Shown here: piece by piece, positions 30,629-38,150 of the stretch
How positions within the stretch are numbered: position 1 is the first letter of the stretch
How the letters are laid out: the number at the start of each line of letters is the position of its first letter
Source of the DNA: an uncultured Paracoccaceae bacterium
Lineage (GTDB): Bacteria > Pseudomonadota > Alphaproteobacteria > Rhodobacterales > Rhodobacteraceae
Length of the DNA: 64,000 nt
Direction of reading: 5' to 3'
NCBI GenBank assembly: GCA_913062865.1
Contig: CAJXWO010000002.1
Location: 30,302 to 94,301, forward strand
Notes under the pieces: model-generated
What the model was told of the DNA's origin: nothing
What the model saw: the letters and a program-made list of their open reading frames with translations, nothing else
The model's database searches: none
Program-made: the position numbers and the translations under genes

Positions 30629-31296
30629 TCAGCCAGCTTCTCTTCGATGATCCGCGCCAGATCGCTGTAGCGCATGTTGCCGTATTTCTCGCCGTTGATG
30701 ACCAGCGACGGTGTTGAATCGATCCCGTCGGCCTCGGCGTTTTCCTGGTACCAGGCCACCAGCGTTTGCGCCTTTTCAGCGTCCTGCAGGCAGGCGTCGA
30801 GCTGCTCTTCACCCAGGCCCGCGAGGCGCCCGATCTTCCGCAGTTCGGCCACGATCTGGTTCGGACCACCGGCGCGCACCCATTCGCTCTGACTCTTCAT
30901 GATGAGGTCGGTCATGCCAAAGAACCGCTCTTCGCCACCGCACCGCGCGATCATCGACGCCCAAAGCCCGTAGCGGTCGAAATAGGTTTCGCGAAAGACA
31001 AAGCGGACCTTGCCGGTGTCGATATACTCGGCCTTGAGCTGCTTGTACTGGTCGGCATGAAAATCGGCGCAGTGGGGGCAGGTGAACGATGCGTATTCGA
31101 TCACGGTCACCGGCGCATCCTCGGCACCCTGGGCCATCTCAATAACGCTCGACGTATCGACCTCGGCCTCTTGGGCATTTGCGGCACCGACCAGCGGCAT
31201 TTCGGGCAATGCGGTCCGTGTGGTGTTCCACCAGGTGCCAACGCCCAGGGCGAGCGCAAGCGTTATGGCAGCGGCAACGATGCTGTTGCGGGTCAT
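30625..31296 (-). CDS. DsbA-family periplasmic thiol oxidoreductase
   Basis: 223 aa. It has an N-terminal membrane/signal segment (IVAAAITLALALGVG) and a thioredoxin fold with active site CPHC (FTCPHCADFH) and the cis-Pro loop STPSLVING. It belongs to the DsbA/BdbD-like group that forms or shuffles disulfides in exported proteins. ATG 31296 gives MTRNSIVAAA; the frame is open a little further. It lies 10 bases after the DUF721 gene and overlaps the CoA-transferase by four bases. This neighbourhood (mutY, DUF721, DsbA) is common in Rhodobacterales. Confidence 0.92.
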   Translation of the reverse strand: MTRNSIVAAAITLALALGVGTWWNTTRTALPEMPLVGAANAQEAEVDTSSVIEMAQGAEDAPVTVIEYASFTCPHCADFHADQYKQLKAEYIDTGKVRFVFRETYFDRYGLWASMIARCGGEERFFGMTDLIMKSQSEWVRAGGPNQIVAELRKIGRLAGLGEEQLDACLQDAEKAQTLVAWYQENAEADGIDSTPSLVINGEKYGNMRYSDLARIIEEKLAE

Positions 31297-31306
31297 GGCA
31301 TGTCCT

Positions 31307-31816
31307 TCAGTTGGATTTGGTCTTGGATAGAACGTTCCGGCCCAGGGCTTCAAGCGCAGCGCGCAAGGTATCGTCCTGAACCGGTCCGGCCATACGCGCG
31401 GCCGTCTCGGTCACGGCCGGATCAGGCGCCGTGGCCAGGGGCTTGGAGGCGGGTGCGAACTGAACCTGCCCCTCGGCAAAGCCCGTGGGGGCGGTCTGGG
31501 TGATGCGCACCCGCGCGATGGCGTTGTAGCCGTAGACGGCGTTCACCTTTTCGCGCAGCCGTTCCTTTTGCATCTCGAGCATCGGCGCCTGCGCCGCGGT
31601 GGTCAGCACCGTCAACGTGGCGCCAAACCCGTGGCGGGCATAGCTGATGTCCACGGGGCGCGCGATGCCTGCGATCTCGGGGCCTGCCACCTCGTGCCAA
31701 TGGGTCAGCACGCGGCTGACGGCGAAACCGCGCGTCTCGCCCGCCTTGCGGATGGGTGCCTTGAGCAGCGTTCCGGTCCGCGCAAAGCCCCGTGTCGTGC
31801 TGTCACGCCGTGTCAT
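31307..31816 (-). CDS. DUF721 / DciA-like protein
   Basis: 169 aa from ATG 31816, which has GAAAGG nine bases upstream; ATG 31825 is an alternative. The DUF721 region is about 30-110 (VLTHWHEVAGPEIAGIARPV and GATLTVLTTAAQAPMLEM). DUF721 proteins of this type include DciA, which helps load the replicative helicase DnaB in bacteria lacking DnaC. The C-terminal third is Ala/Pro-rich and variable. It is divergent from mutY and followed by the DsbA-like gene. The helicase role is inferred from family only. Confidence 0.8.
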   Translation of the reverse strand: MTRRDSTTRGFARTGTLLKAPIRKAGETRGFAVSRVLTHWHEVAGPEIAGIARPVDISYARHGFGATLTVLTTAAQAPMLEMQKERLREKVNAVYGYNAIARVRITQTAPTGFAEGQVQFAPASKPLATAPDPAVTETAARMAGPVQDDTLRAALEALGRNVLSKTKSN

Positions 31817-31897
31817 GGGTTGCATCCTTTCGTCAGCGCCTATCTTAGGGAGCGCGGGCCACGGGGCCAGCGAAACCGCGCGTGAAAGGGGACAAAC

Positions 31898-32959
31898 TTG
31901 CGTGACTTGGCCGCGCCAGAGCAGCTTTTGGAATGGTACGATCGTCACGCGCGGGAGATGCCGTGGCGCGTGGGTCCGGCCGAGCGCAAGGCGGGCGAAT
32001 GCCCCGACCCCTACCGCGTTTGGTTGAGCGAGATCATGCTGCAGCAGACGACCGTGGCCGCCGTACGCGACTATTTCCACCGCTTTACGGCGCGATGGCC
32101 CACGGTCACCGATCTGGCCGCAGCGCCCGACGCCGATGTGATGGGGGAATGGGCGGGCCTTGGGTATTACGCCCGCGCGCGAAACCTTCTGAAATGCGCC
32201 CGCGCGGTGGTTCAGGACCATGGCGGGCAATTTCCCGACACCTACGACACCCTTCTGACCCTGCCCGGCGTCGGCCCCTATACCGCCGCCGCGATTTCGG
32301 CCATCGCCTTTGACCGGCCCGCGACCGTGGTGGACGGCAACGTGGAGCGGGTCATGGCGCGGCTGCATGACATCCACACGCCTCTGCCCGCCGCCAAGCC
32401 CGCGCTGACAGAACGAGCCGCCGCGCTGACGCCCGACACCCGCCCCGGCGACTATGCCCAGGCGGTGATGGACTTGGGCGCCACGATCTGCACGCCCCGC
32501 AACCCCGCCTGCGGCATCTGCCCCTGGCGTGATCCTTGCATGGCGCGCCGCGAAGGCACCGCCGCGGACCTGCCCAAGAAGACCCCGAAAAAGCCCAAGC
32601 CCATCCGCCAGGGCATCGCCTATATCGTGCAGCGGGTCGACGGCGCCTATCTGCTCGAGCGTCGCCCGGACAAGGGCCTGTTGGGCGGCATGCTGGGCTG
32701 GCCCGGCACCGACTGGACCGAAGACCCCCAGAACGACGATCCGCCAATCCGCGCCGAATGGCAGACCCTGCCCACTGACGCGCGCCACACCTTCACCCAT
32801 TTTCACCTGCGCCTGACAGTGCGCACGGCACTTGTACCCATGGACCGTCCCGCCCGCCGCGGAGATTTCATGGACCCGTCCGATTTTCGCCCTTCCGATC
32901 TGCCAACAGTCATGCGCAAGGCGTTCGATCTGGCAACAGGTCGCAGCCAGGGCCGGTAG
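31898..32959 (+). CDS. mutY: A/G-specific adenine glycosylase
   Basis: 353 aa. MutY removes adenine mispaired with 8-oxoguanine. The start is TTG 31898, preceded by AAAGGGG at six bases; no ATG fits. Catalytic Glu in LSEIMLQQT (about 45), the helix-hairpin-helix LTLPGVGPYTAAAI and the Asp in VVDGNV (about 146) are present. The 4Fe-4S ligands follow in ICTPRNPACGICPWRDPC, and a NUDIX-like C-terminal domain with HTFTHFHL recognises 8-oxoG. With mutM in the same window, the GO repair system is represented. Confidence 0.96.
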   Translation: MRDLAAPEQLLEWYDRHAREMPWRVGPAERKAGECPDPYRVWLSEIMLQQTTVAAVRDYFHRFTARWPTVTDLAAAPDADVMGEWAGLGYYARARNLLKCARAVVQDHGGQFPDTYDTLLTLPGVGPYTAAAISAIAFDRPATVVDGNVERVMARLHDIHTPLPAAKPALTERAAALTPDTRPGDYAQAVMDLGATICTPRNPACGICPWRDPCMARREGTAADLPKKTPKKPKPIRQGIAYIVQRVDGAYLLERRPDKGLLGGMLGWPGTDWTEDPQNDDPPIRAEWQTLPTDARHTFTHFHLRLTVRTALVPMDRPARRGDFMDPSDFRPSDLPTVMRKAFDLATGRSQGR

Positions 32960-33021
32960 CAGGCCCCGTTCAGAGGCGTATACTCAGGCTCAAAAAGGCG
33001 GACTTCGGTGGAGAACTTGGG

Positions 33022-34155
33022 ATGATCCCCGCTCAACAAGTGCAAAGACTGCAAAACGCGCTGCCGTTCTGGCTGTCGATCACCCTGATCCCCGTGATCT
33101 GGATCGGCGCCATAAATGGCGGCTGGACAGTGATCCTGACCCCGCTGGTCGCGTGGTACATGTTCACCATCATCGACGCGTTCACCGGCCTGAACCTCGA
33201 AGATGCCGATCTGGACACGACCGAGGACCAGCTGTTCTGGTACCGCTTCATCACGCTGATCTGGGCACCGGTGCAGGCGATCACACTGTTTGCGCTGATC
33301 TGGTACGTTCCGCGCGCCGAGCACCTCTCGACACTCGAGGCGCTGGTGCTGTTCTTTGGCATGGGCGTGATCTCGGGCACGGTGGGGATCAACTATTCCC
33401 ACGAGCTCATGCATCAGAAAAACAAGTGGGAACGCTGGCTGGGCGACATCCTGCTCTCGATGGTGCTTTATTCCCATTTCCGCTCCGAACACCTGCGGGT
33501 GCATCACCTGTATGTCGGCACACCGCGCGACCCGGTGACCGCGCGCTACAACGAAGGGTTCCACCGTTTCTTCCCGCGCGTGCTGCGCGAAAGCCTCGTG
33601 TCGTCGTTCCAGGCGGAAAAGGCCATGCTGGCCCGAAAGAAGCTGCACTGGACGCATCCCTCGAACCCGTTCTGGCGCTACTGGGCGCTTCAGGCGCTCA
33701 TGCTCGCGCTGGCTTTTGCCATTTCGGGCTGGGCCGGGCTGGGTCTCTTCGTGTTCCAGGCGTTCACGGCGATCTGGCAGCTCGAGATCGTCAACTACGT
33801 CGAACACTACGGTCTCACCCGCAAACACCTGGGCGATGGCAAGTACGAACATGTCAAACCGCGTCACAGCTGGAATGCCGCACACAAGGCCACGAATTGG
33901 CTTTTGATCAACCTTCAGCGCCACTCGGACCATCATTACAAGCCCGATCGCCGTTTCCCGCTCCTGCAAAACTATACCGAGGCCGAGGCCCCTCAGCTGC
34001 CCTATGGCTATCCGCTGATGACCATGGCGGCGATGGTACCGCCCCTCTGGCGGCGGGTGATGAACCCCAAGGTGCGCAAATGGCGCGCGATGTATTACCC
34101 CGAGATCACGGACTGGACGCCCTACAACAAGGCGCTGACACCGCTGCCGCGCTAG
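33022..34155 (+). CDS. alkB: Alkane 1-monooxygenase (AlkB family)
   Basis: 377 aa membrane di-iron hydroxylase that oxidises terminal methyl groups of medium-chain alkanes. All histidine boxes are intact: HELMH (127-131), HLRVHH (157-162), NYVEHYG (258-264) and LQRHSDHHYKPDR (298-310). Hydrophobic segments near 15-55, 75-120 and 222-255 fit the expected transmembrane helices. No rubredoxin or rubredoxin reductase gene is adjacent, so electron donors must be encoded elsewhere. It stands alone between mutY and a convergent RluA-type gene. Confidence 0.94.
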   Translation: MIPAQQVQRLQNALPFWLSITLIPVIWIGAINGGWTVILTPLVAWYMFTIIDAFTGLNLEDADLDTTEDQLFWYRFITLIWAPVQAITLFALIWYVPRAEHLSTLEALVLFFGMGVISGTVGINYSHELMHQKNKWERWLGDILLSMVLYSHFRSEHLRVHHLYVGTPRDPVTARYNEGFHRFFPRVLRESLVSSFQAEKAMLARKKLHWTHPSNPFWRYWALQALMLALAFAISGWAGLGLFVFQAFTAIWQLEIVNYVEHYGLTRKHLGDGKYEHVKPRHSWNAAHKATNWLLINLQRHSDHHYKPDRRFPLLQNYTEAEAPQLPYGYPLMTMAAMVPPLWRRVMNPKVRKWRAMYYPEITDWTPYNKALTPLPR

Positions 34156-34161
34156 GCCCGC

Positions 34162-34812
34162 TCAGAACGGCGGCTTGGCGCGGAACCGCATGCCCCGGCC
34201 CCCGTCCGGGTGGCGCAGGCGCAGCTCTTCGGAATGCAGCATCAACCGTGGATGATCCCGTGCAGGGCCTTCGGCATAGAACGGATCGCCCAGGATCGGA
34301 TGACCCAGCGCCAGCGCATGCACCCGCAACTGGTGGCTGCGCCCCGTCTTGGGGAAGAACCGCACCCGCGTTTCGCCATCGCCCCGCCTGACAACCTTCC
34401 ATTCGGTCTGGGCAGGCTTGCCGGTCTCGTGGCAGACCTTCTGTCGCGGCCGGTTGGGCCAATCGACGACCAGGGGCAGATCGACCTCGCCCGTATCAGG
34501 CTGCAGATCGCCCGCCACTCGCGCGACATAGGTCTTCTTCACCTGCCGTTTTTCGAATTGCAGCCCCAGGTGCCGCTGGGCATGGGGGCTTAACGCAAAG
34601 ACCATCACGCCCGACGTGTCCCTGTCGAGCCGATGCACCAGAAGCGCCGTCGGAAATGCCTCCTGCACCCGGGTCAGCAGGCAATCGGCCAGGTGGTCCC
34701 CCTTGCCGGGCACCGACAAAAGCCCCGAGGGCTTGTCGACCACGACGATCTCGTGATCGGCATGAAGCACCGACAGCGGCGTGTCGGGCGGGCTATAGGT
34801 ATCGTCCTGCAT
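34162..34812 (-). CDS. rluA: RluA-family 23S rRNA/tRNA pseudouridine synthase
   Basis: 216 aa, the short RluA form without an S4 domain. The catalytic motif HRLDRDTSG (Asp about 63) and the KTGRSHQLRVH motif near the C-terminus are intact, and VVVDKPSGLLSVPG marks the N-terminal strand. RluA isomerises U746 of 23S rRNA and U32 of some tRNAs in E. coli; this member's target is inferred. It is convergent with alkB, only six bases apart. Confidence 0.88.
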   Translation of the reverse strand: MQDDTYSPPDTPLSVLHADHEIVVVDKPSGLLSVPGKGDHLADCLLTRVQEAFPTALLVHRLDRDTSGVMVFALSPHAQRHLGLQFEKRQVKKTYVARVAGDLQPDTGEVDLPLVVDWPNRPRQKVCHETGKPAQTEWKVVRRGDGETRVRFFPKTGRSHQLRVHALALGHPILGDPFYAEGPARDHPRLMLHSEELRLRHPDGGRGMRFRAKPPF

Positions 34813-35004
34813 GGCCCGCCCCTAGCGCGTCCCGGCCCGCCTGCCAAGCCAAGCGCCCTGTCTTATTCTTGGCCCAAATACCGAAACACAACAGACCAAC
34901 ACGGCATGACGGCAAGGTCGGATCAACCCCGCATCCGCGGGCCGTTGGGGTCAGACATCTGCCTCGGTGACGGCTTGGCGCGCACCCGCCGCTGTGACCG
35001 AACC
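34813..35004. other. Gene-free stretch downstream of the dehydrogenase remnant
   Basis: This is the part of a 459-base gap not explained by the remnant at 35005-35226. It contains the upstream region of rluA near 34813. The rest has no coding signal I can support and probably represents decayed sequence of the truncated gene. Confidence 0.5.
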
Positions 35005-35226
35005 CGCCGAACAGCGCATGGCTGTATCCTGCGAGTTTCATCATTTTGGTGGCCACCCGCAGCTTCGCGATCAGTTCCGCCGCGTGCCATTTGGTCCCGC
35101 TGCCCAGCCCTTGCGTTCCAACAGCGCCCCGTGGCGCCGGCCGAGCTTGGTCAGGTGATCGGAGACCGGACAGCCGATCACTGGGCCGCCGATGGACACG
35201 ACACGCGGCTTGTCCGCTAACCTGAT
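35005..35226 (-). pseudogene. N-terminal remnant of a dimethylglycine/sarcosine dehydrogenase-like FAD gene
   Basis: The minus strand reads RVVSIGGPVIGCPVSDHLTK then LGRRHGALLERKG in one frame. After a one-base loss near 35105 it continues as LGSGTKWHAAELIAKLRVAT and MMKLAGYSHALF in the next frame. Together these match the FAD-binding start of dimethylglycine/sarcosine dehydrogenases (VIGGGxxGxSxxYHLTKLG, LLExxxLTSGTTWHAAGLIxQLR). The expected start codon position, five bases after GGAGG, reads ATC. Homology stops near 35005, whereas full genes are about 2.4 kb. It is directly downstream of a homocysteine methyltransferase, the expected partner in glycine betaine breakdown. Confidence 0.72.
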
Positions 35227-35271
35227 GCCGTCCTCCTGCGAAGACAGCCCGCACGGGCTGGATGACCGGCC

Positions 35272-36168
35272 TCAGACAATCTCATGGCCTGCCGCCCGCA
35301 ACTGCCGCGCCAGTTCAGCGATATGCGCGGGCCCCACCTCGCAGCAGCCGCCCACGATGGTCGCGCCCTGATCGACCCAGCCCAGCGCAATCCGCGCATA
35401 GGCCTCGGGTGTCAGGTCCACCCGCTGCTCCAGCGCATCGACCGTGGGAAACTCCGACAGGAACCCGTCGGAAATCCGTGTGAACCCGTTGGCGTAGGCA
35501 CCGAAGGGACGCCCGAAGCCGCGCAGGATCTCGAGCCCTGCGCCGATAACCTCGGGCGGGGAACAGTTGATCAGCACCGCCGCCGGATCGTACCGCTCGA
35601 TCATCGGGCCGAGGTCGTCCAGCGGCTCGTCCGAGCGCAGTTTCGTGCCATCGTCATCGCTCACCGATACAGCCAGCCATACGGGCTTGCCGCCATGGGC
35701 CGCACCACGCAGCACACCCTCTGCCGCCTCGACCGAGCTCACGGTCTCCGCCAGGAACACGTCCGCCCGGTCGCCCAGCGCGCGCGCAATCTCGGCATAG
35801 ATCTCTTCGGCCTCCTCGGGCGGAAAGCGCAGATCGGGGCGGTATGACGCACCCAGCGGACCAAGCGCGACGGCGATCCGGCCGGACCCGTGGGCGCTGC
35901 GCGCCGCCTCGGCTTCCGACACCGCGATGTCCAGCAGCTCGCCATGCCGGTCCTGGATGCCCACCCGCACCAGCCGGTCCTTGAGCACGGCATAGGTGTT
36001 CGTGGTGGCCACGGTCGCGCCGGCGTCGAAATAGTCGCGATGCACCGCTTCCACCAATCCCGGACGGTCCAGCATCACCTGGGTCGACCACAGGGGCGTC
36101 GCCCGGTCGCCCGAGCGTTTCACCAGTTCCTGACCGATCGATCCGTCCAGCAAAGTGACTTGCGCCAT
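35272..36168 (-). CDS. Homocysteine S-methyltransferase family protein (betaine-homocysteine methyltransferase-like)
   Basis: 298 aa from ATG 36168, which has GAGGG seven to eight bases upstream; ATG 36174 is an alternative. It transfers a methyl group from a methylated donor to homocysteine, making methionine. The N-terminal LLDGSIGQEL and TNTYAV segments, and the zinc ligands in LINCSPPE and GGCCEVGP, are intact. The gene just downstream is a remnant of a dimethylglycine-dehydrogenase-type enzyme, which suggests glycine betaine as donor, though S-methylmethionine is possible. Regulation may act through the 264-base leader. Confidence 0.88.
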   Translation of the reverse strand: MAQVTLLDGSIGQELVKRSGDRATPLWSTQVMLDRPGLVEAVHRDYFDAGATVATTNTYAVLKDRLVRVGIQDRHGELLDIAVSEAEAARSAHGSGRIAVALGPLGASYRPDLRFPPEEAEEIYAEIARALGDRADVFLAETVSSVEAAEGVLRGAAHGGKPVWLAVSVSDDDGTKLRSDEPLDDLGPMIERYDPAAVLINCSPPEVIGAGLEILRGFGRPFGAYANGFTRISDGFLSEFPTVDALEQRVDLTPEAYARIALGWVDQGATIVGGCCEVGPAHIAELARQLRAAGHEIV

Positions 36169-36174
36169 GCACAT

Positions 36175-36438
36175 ACCCTCTTCTTCATCACGTGGCCCGG
36201 AACCGGACGGTCGCGTTGCGTGATCACGCGACTCGCCCCCGGCCACAATTGGTCCCTGCCGCGTTTCCCACGGTTTGCCATCCGTCCACGCGCCGCCCTG
36301 CCTGAGCGTCGCCTAATAGGATGCTCGGGCGGCCGGGGCATCCATAACCGACAGCGGTGGCCGGTTTTTCCGTCTGGCCGGGGACGCCGCCCCGATTTGC
36401 CGTGGCGCAGCAGTCAGGGACCGTCGTCATGGCCATTG
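36175..36438 (-). promoter_or_regulatory. Long, potentially structured leader upstream of the homocysteine methyltransferase
   Basis: A 264-base gap holds the upstream region of the methyltransferase gene. On the minus strand a GGACGG arm can pair with CCGTCC about 70 bases later. The enclosed part contains CCGTG-GGAAA-CGCGG, a five-pair hairpin, and a GCGTGATCACGC palindrome. The layout suggests an RNA element, but I could not match it to a known riboswitch. Confidence 0.3.
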
Positions 36439-36795
36439 TCACGGTCCGGCCGGAATATCGTAATAATCGCCCTTGTCCTCGACGAATATGTGGCGCCTGA
36501 GCTGCAACCCGGTCGGGGCCTCAAGACTGCCCAACGGCACGCCCGTGTCGGGATCCGCATCGGATTTCCAGAACAGGAACGACCCGCACACGGGACAGAA
36601 GCCGCGACATGCACCGGGGCTCGATAGGTACCAGCGCACCTCGCCCGTGACCTTGAGATCCTCATCCAGCACCTGCACCGACGCCCAGTGATGTCCCGAC
36701 TGCTTGCGGCACTGGCCACAATGACACGCCGCCGGGTCGCGCGATGGCTGCGGCGCGGTAAAGCTGACCGCTCCGCACAAGCAACTGCCTTTCAT
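36439..36795 (-). CDS. GFA (CENP-V/glutathione-dependent formaldehyde-activating) family protein
   Basis: 118 aa zinc-binding protein of the GFA fold. Cysteine motifs are in order: CLCGAV (5-10), CHCGQC (24-29) and CPVCGS (about 67-72). The family name derives from an enzyme that adds glutathione to formaldehyde, but most short members have no proven reaction. The start ATG overlaps the stop of the LysE-type exporter by four bases, so the two genes form an operon. Confidence 0.9.
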   Translation of the reverse strand: MKGSCLCGAVSFTAPQPSRDPAACHCGQCRKQSGHHWASVQVLDEDLKVTGEVRWYLSSPGACRGFCPVCGSFLFWKSDADPDTGVPLGSLEAPTGLQLRRHIFVEDKGDYYDIPAGP

Positions 36796-37421
36796 GATCC
36801 CCTCCCACTGCCGGGCATGGATGTGCTGCCCAACAGAATACCGTAGATGATAAAACATGCGGCCATGACCCGCCGCACCCAAAGATTCGCCACCGCGCCA
36901 AGCGCCGCACGGCCCACGCCCGCACCCAGCGCGGTGTACATGCAATAGCTCGCCGCCGTGATGGTCAACGCCGTAGGCACGATCACCCACATCTGGTCCC
37001 CGATCGGCACGTCCGCCTGTACGAATTGCGAGAATGCGGCAAGGTATCCAGCCACGCTTTTCGGGTTGATCGTGGCGATGGCGAAGGCACGACCGTAGAT
37101 AGATCCGCCCGAGGCGTGGACAGGCTCCATCGGTCGGCCCGCGCGCATCCAGGCACGAAGGCCGGTGAAGATCAGAAATCCCGCGCCCACAAGCTTGGCC
37201 ACAAGGAACGCCGTGGGCGAGGCCGCGACCAACGCGGTGATCCCCGCGGCCGAAAGCGCCTGGAAGATCAACGATTGCGACAGGATCGCCGCCACGCCCC
37301 AAAGCGATCTGACGAAACCGTGCTGCATCCCGTTCGAGATGCAATTGACCGCGTTGGGTCCGGGTGAGGTAACGAACACCACCCAAAACAGCGCGAAAAC
37401 CGTCCAGGCTTCGAAGCTCAT
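36792..37421 (-). CDS. LysE-family amino acid exporter
   Basis: 209 aa inner-membrane protein with about six hydrophobic segments. LysE/RhtB exporters excrete amino acids or their analogues. The N-terminal SPGPNAVNCISNGMQHG segment matches the family motif (PGPxxxxxxxxGxxxG), and the FATINPKSVAGYLAAF-like stretch (ATINPKSVAGYLAAF) is also typical. ATG 37421 begins MSFEAWTVFALFW. It is co-transcribed with the GFA gene. Confidence 0.92.
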   Translation of the reverse strand: MSFEAWTVFALFWVVFVTSPGPNAVNCISNGMQHGFVRSLWGVAAILSQSLIFQALSAAGITALVAASPTAFLVAKLVGAGFLIFTGLRAWMRAGRPMEPVHASGGSIYGRAFAIATINPKSVAGYLAAFSQFVQADVPIGDQMWVIVPTALTITAASYCMYTALGAGVGRAALGAVANLWVRRVMAACFIIYGILLGSTSMPGSGRGS

Positions 37422-37637
37422 GGCCGACCCCGCCGCCCGGCCATGCGCATCGCCGTCACCGTCTTGTCGGGGGCGGCAGTTCCGAACATGCGGATGCATC
37501 CGTTCCCAACACCGGCAGGCAACCGGCGGCAAACGGGTGGATCGGGGCAGAGGTTCTGCATGGCCGGCTCATCGAACGTCGTGTCAGGCGGCCACGATTG
37601 GCGGATCGGGCGCGGTTTTCGACGGTTTTCCACAGGC

Positions 37638-38093
37638 TCAGGGCACGTCCGCGAACACCGAGTCGAGGATCGCAGCGAGACCCCTCGCATCCTCTTCGGT
37701 GAACGCATCCGGCTGGTCGCTGTCTATGTCGAACACCCCCAAGAGCCGCCCCGCTCCGTTCCAAACCGGCAGCACCAGTTCCGACCGGGTCGAAGAGGCG
37801 CAGGCGATGTGACCCGGAAACGCCTCTACATCCGGGACCAGCTGAACCTGTCCCGTCCGAGCCGCCGCGCCGCAGACCCCGCGCGAGAATGGGATGACAA
37901 GACAGCCATGCCCGCCCTGGTAGGGCCCGATCTTCAAGAGCTCCGGCCCCGCAACGCGATAAAACCCGGTCCAGTCGAACCGATCGTCGCAATGGTGTAC
38001 TTCGCAAGCGACGGTGGCCATCAGGGCCACGGTGTCGGTCTCGCCCTCGGTCAGCGCCGCGATGGTTTTGGCCAGCGTCGGGTAATCGGTCAT
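37638..38093 (-). CDS. msrC: Free methionine-(R)-sulfoxide reductase (GAF domain)
   Basis: 151 aa single GAF domain. fRMsr enzymes reduce free methionine-R-sulfoxide through a cysteine relay. All three conserved cysteines are present: GHGCLVIP (64), GRGVCG-like RGVCGAA (74) and GHIACAS (98), together with WTGFYR and SELVLPVWN. The ending DSDQPDAFTEEDARGL is typical. ATG 38093 sits nine bases after a strong hairpin (38103-38122). Confidence 0.92.
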   Translation of the reverse strand: MTDYPTLAKTIAALTEGETDTVALMATVACEVHHCDDRFDWTGFYRVAGPELLKIGPYQGGHGCLVIPFSRGVCGAAARTGQVQLVPDVEAFPGHIACASSTRSELVLPVWNGAGRLLGVFDIDSDQPDAFTEEDARGLAAILDSVFADVP

Positions 38094-38102
38094 GGTGCGC
38101 CA

Positions 38103-38122
38103 TGTGGGGGCCAGCCCCCACA
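38103..38122. repeat. GC-rich hairpin just upstream of msrC
   Basis: TGTGGGGG and CCCCCACA form an eight-pair stem around a four-base loop, in the 57-base gap between thiolase and msrC, both on the minus strand. It lacks a T-run. It could attenuate read-through from the thiolase gene or affect msrC translation. Confidence 0.45.
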
Positions 38123-38150
38123 CCCCCGGAGTTTCATGGAAAGATGAAGA

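Noticed and set aside
34813..35271. Insertion-sequence transposase remnant
   Set aside because: The readable fragment matches an FAD dehydrogenase N-terminus instead, and no inverted terminal repeats were seen.
36175..36438. Cobalamin, SAM-type or c-di-GMP riboswitch
   Set aside because: Short stretches such as GGCAAACC and GGGAAA look suggestive, but the conserved cores of these riboswitch classes are not present, so no class was named.
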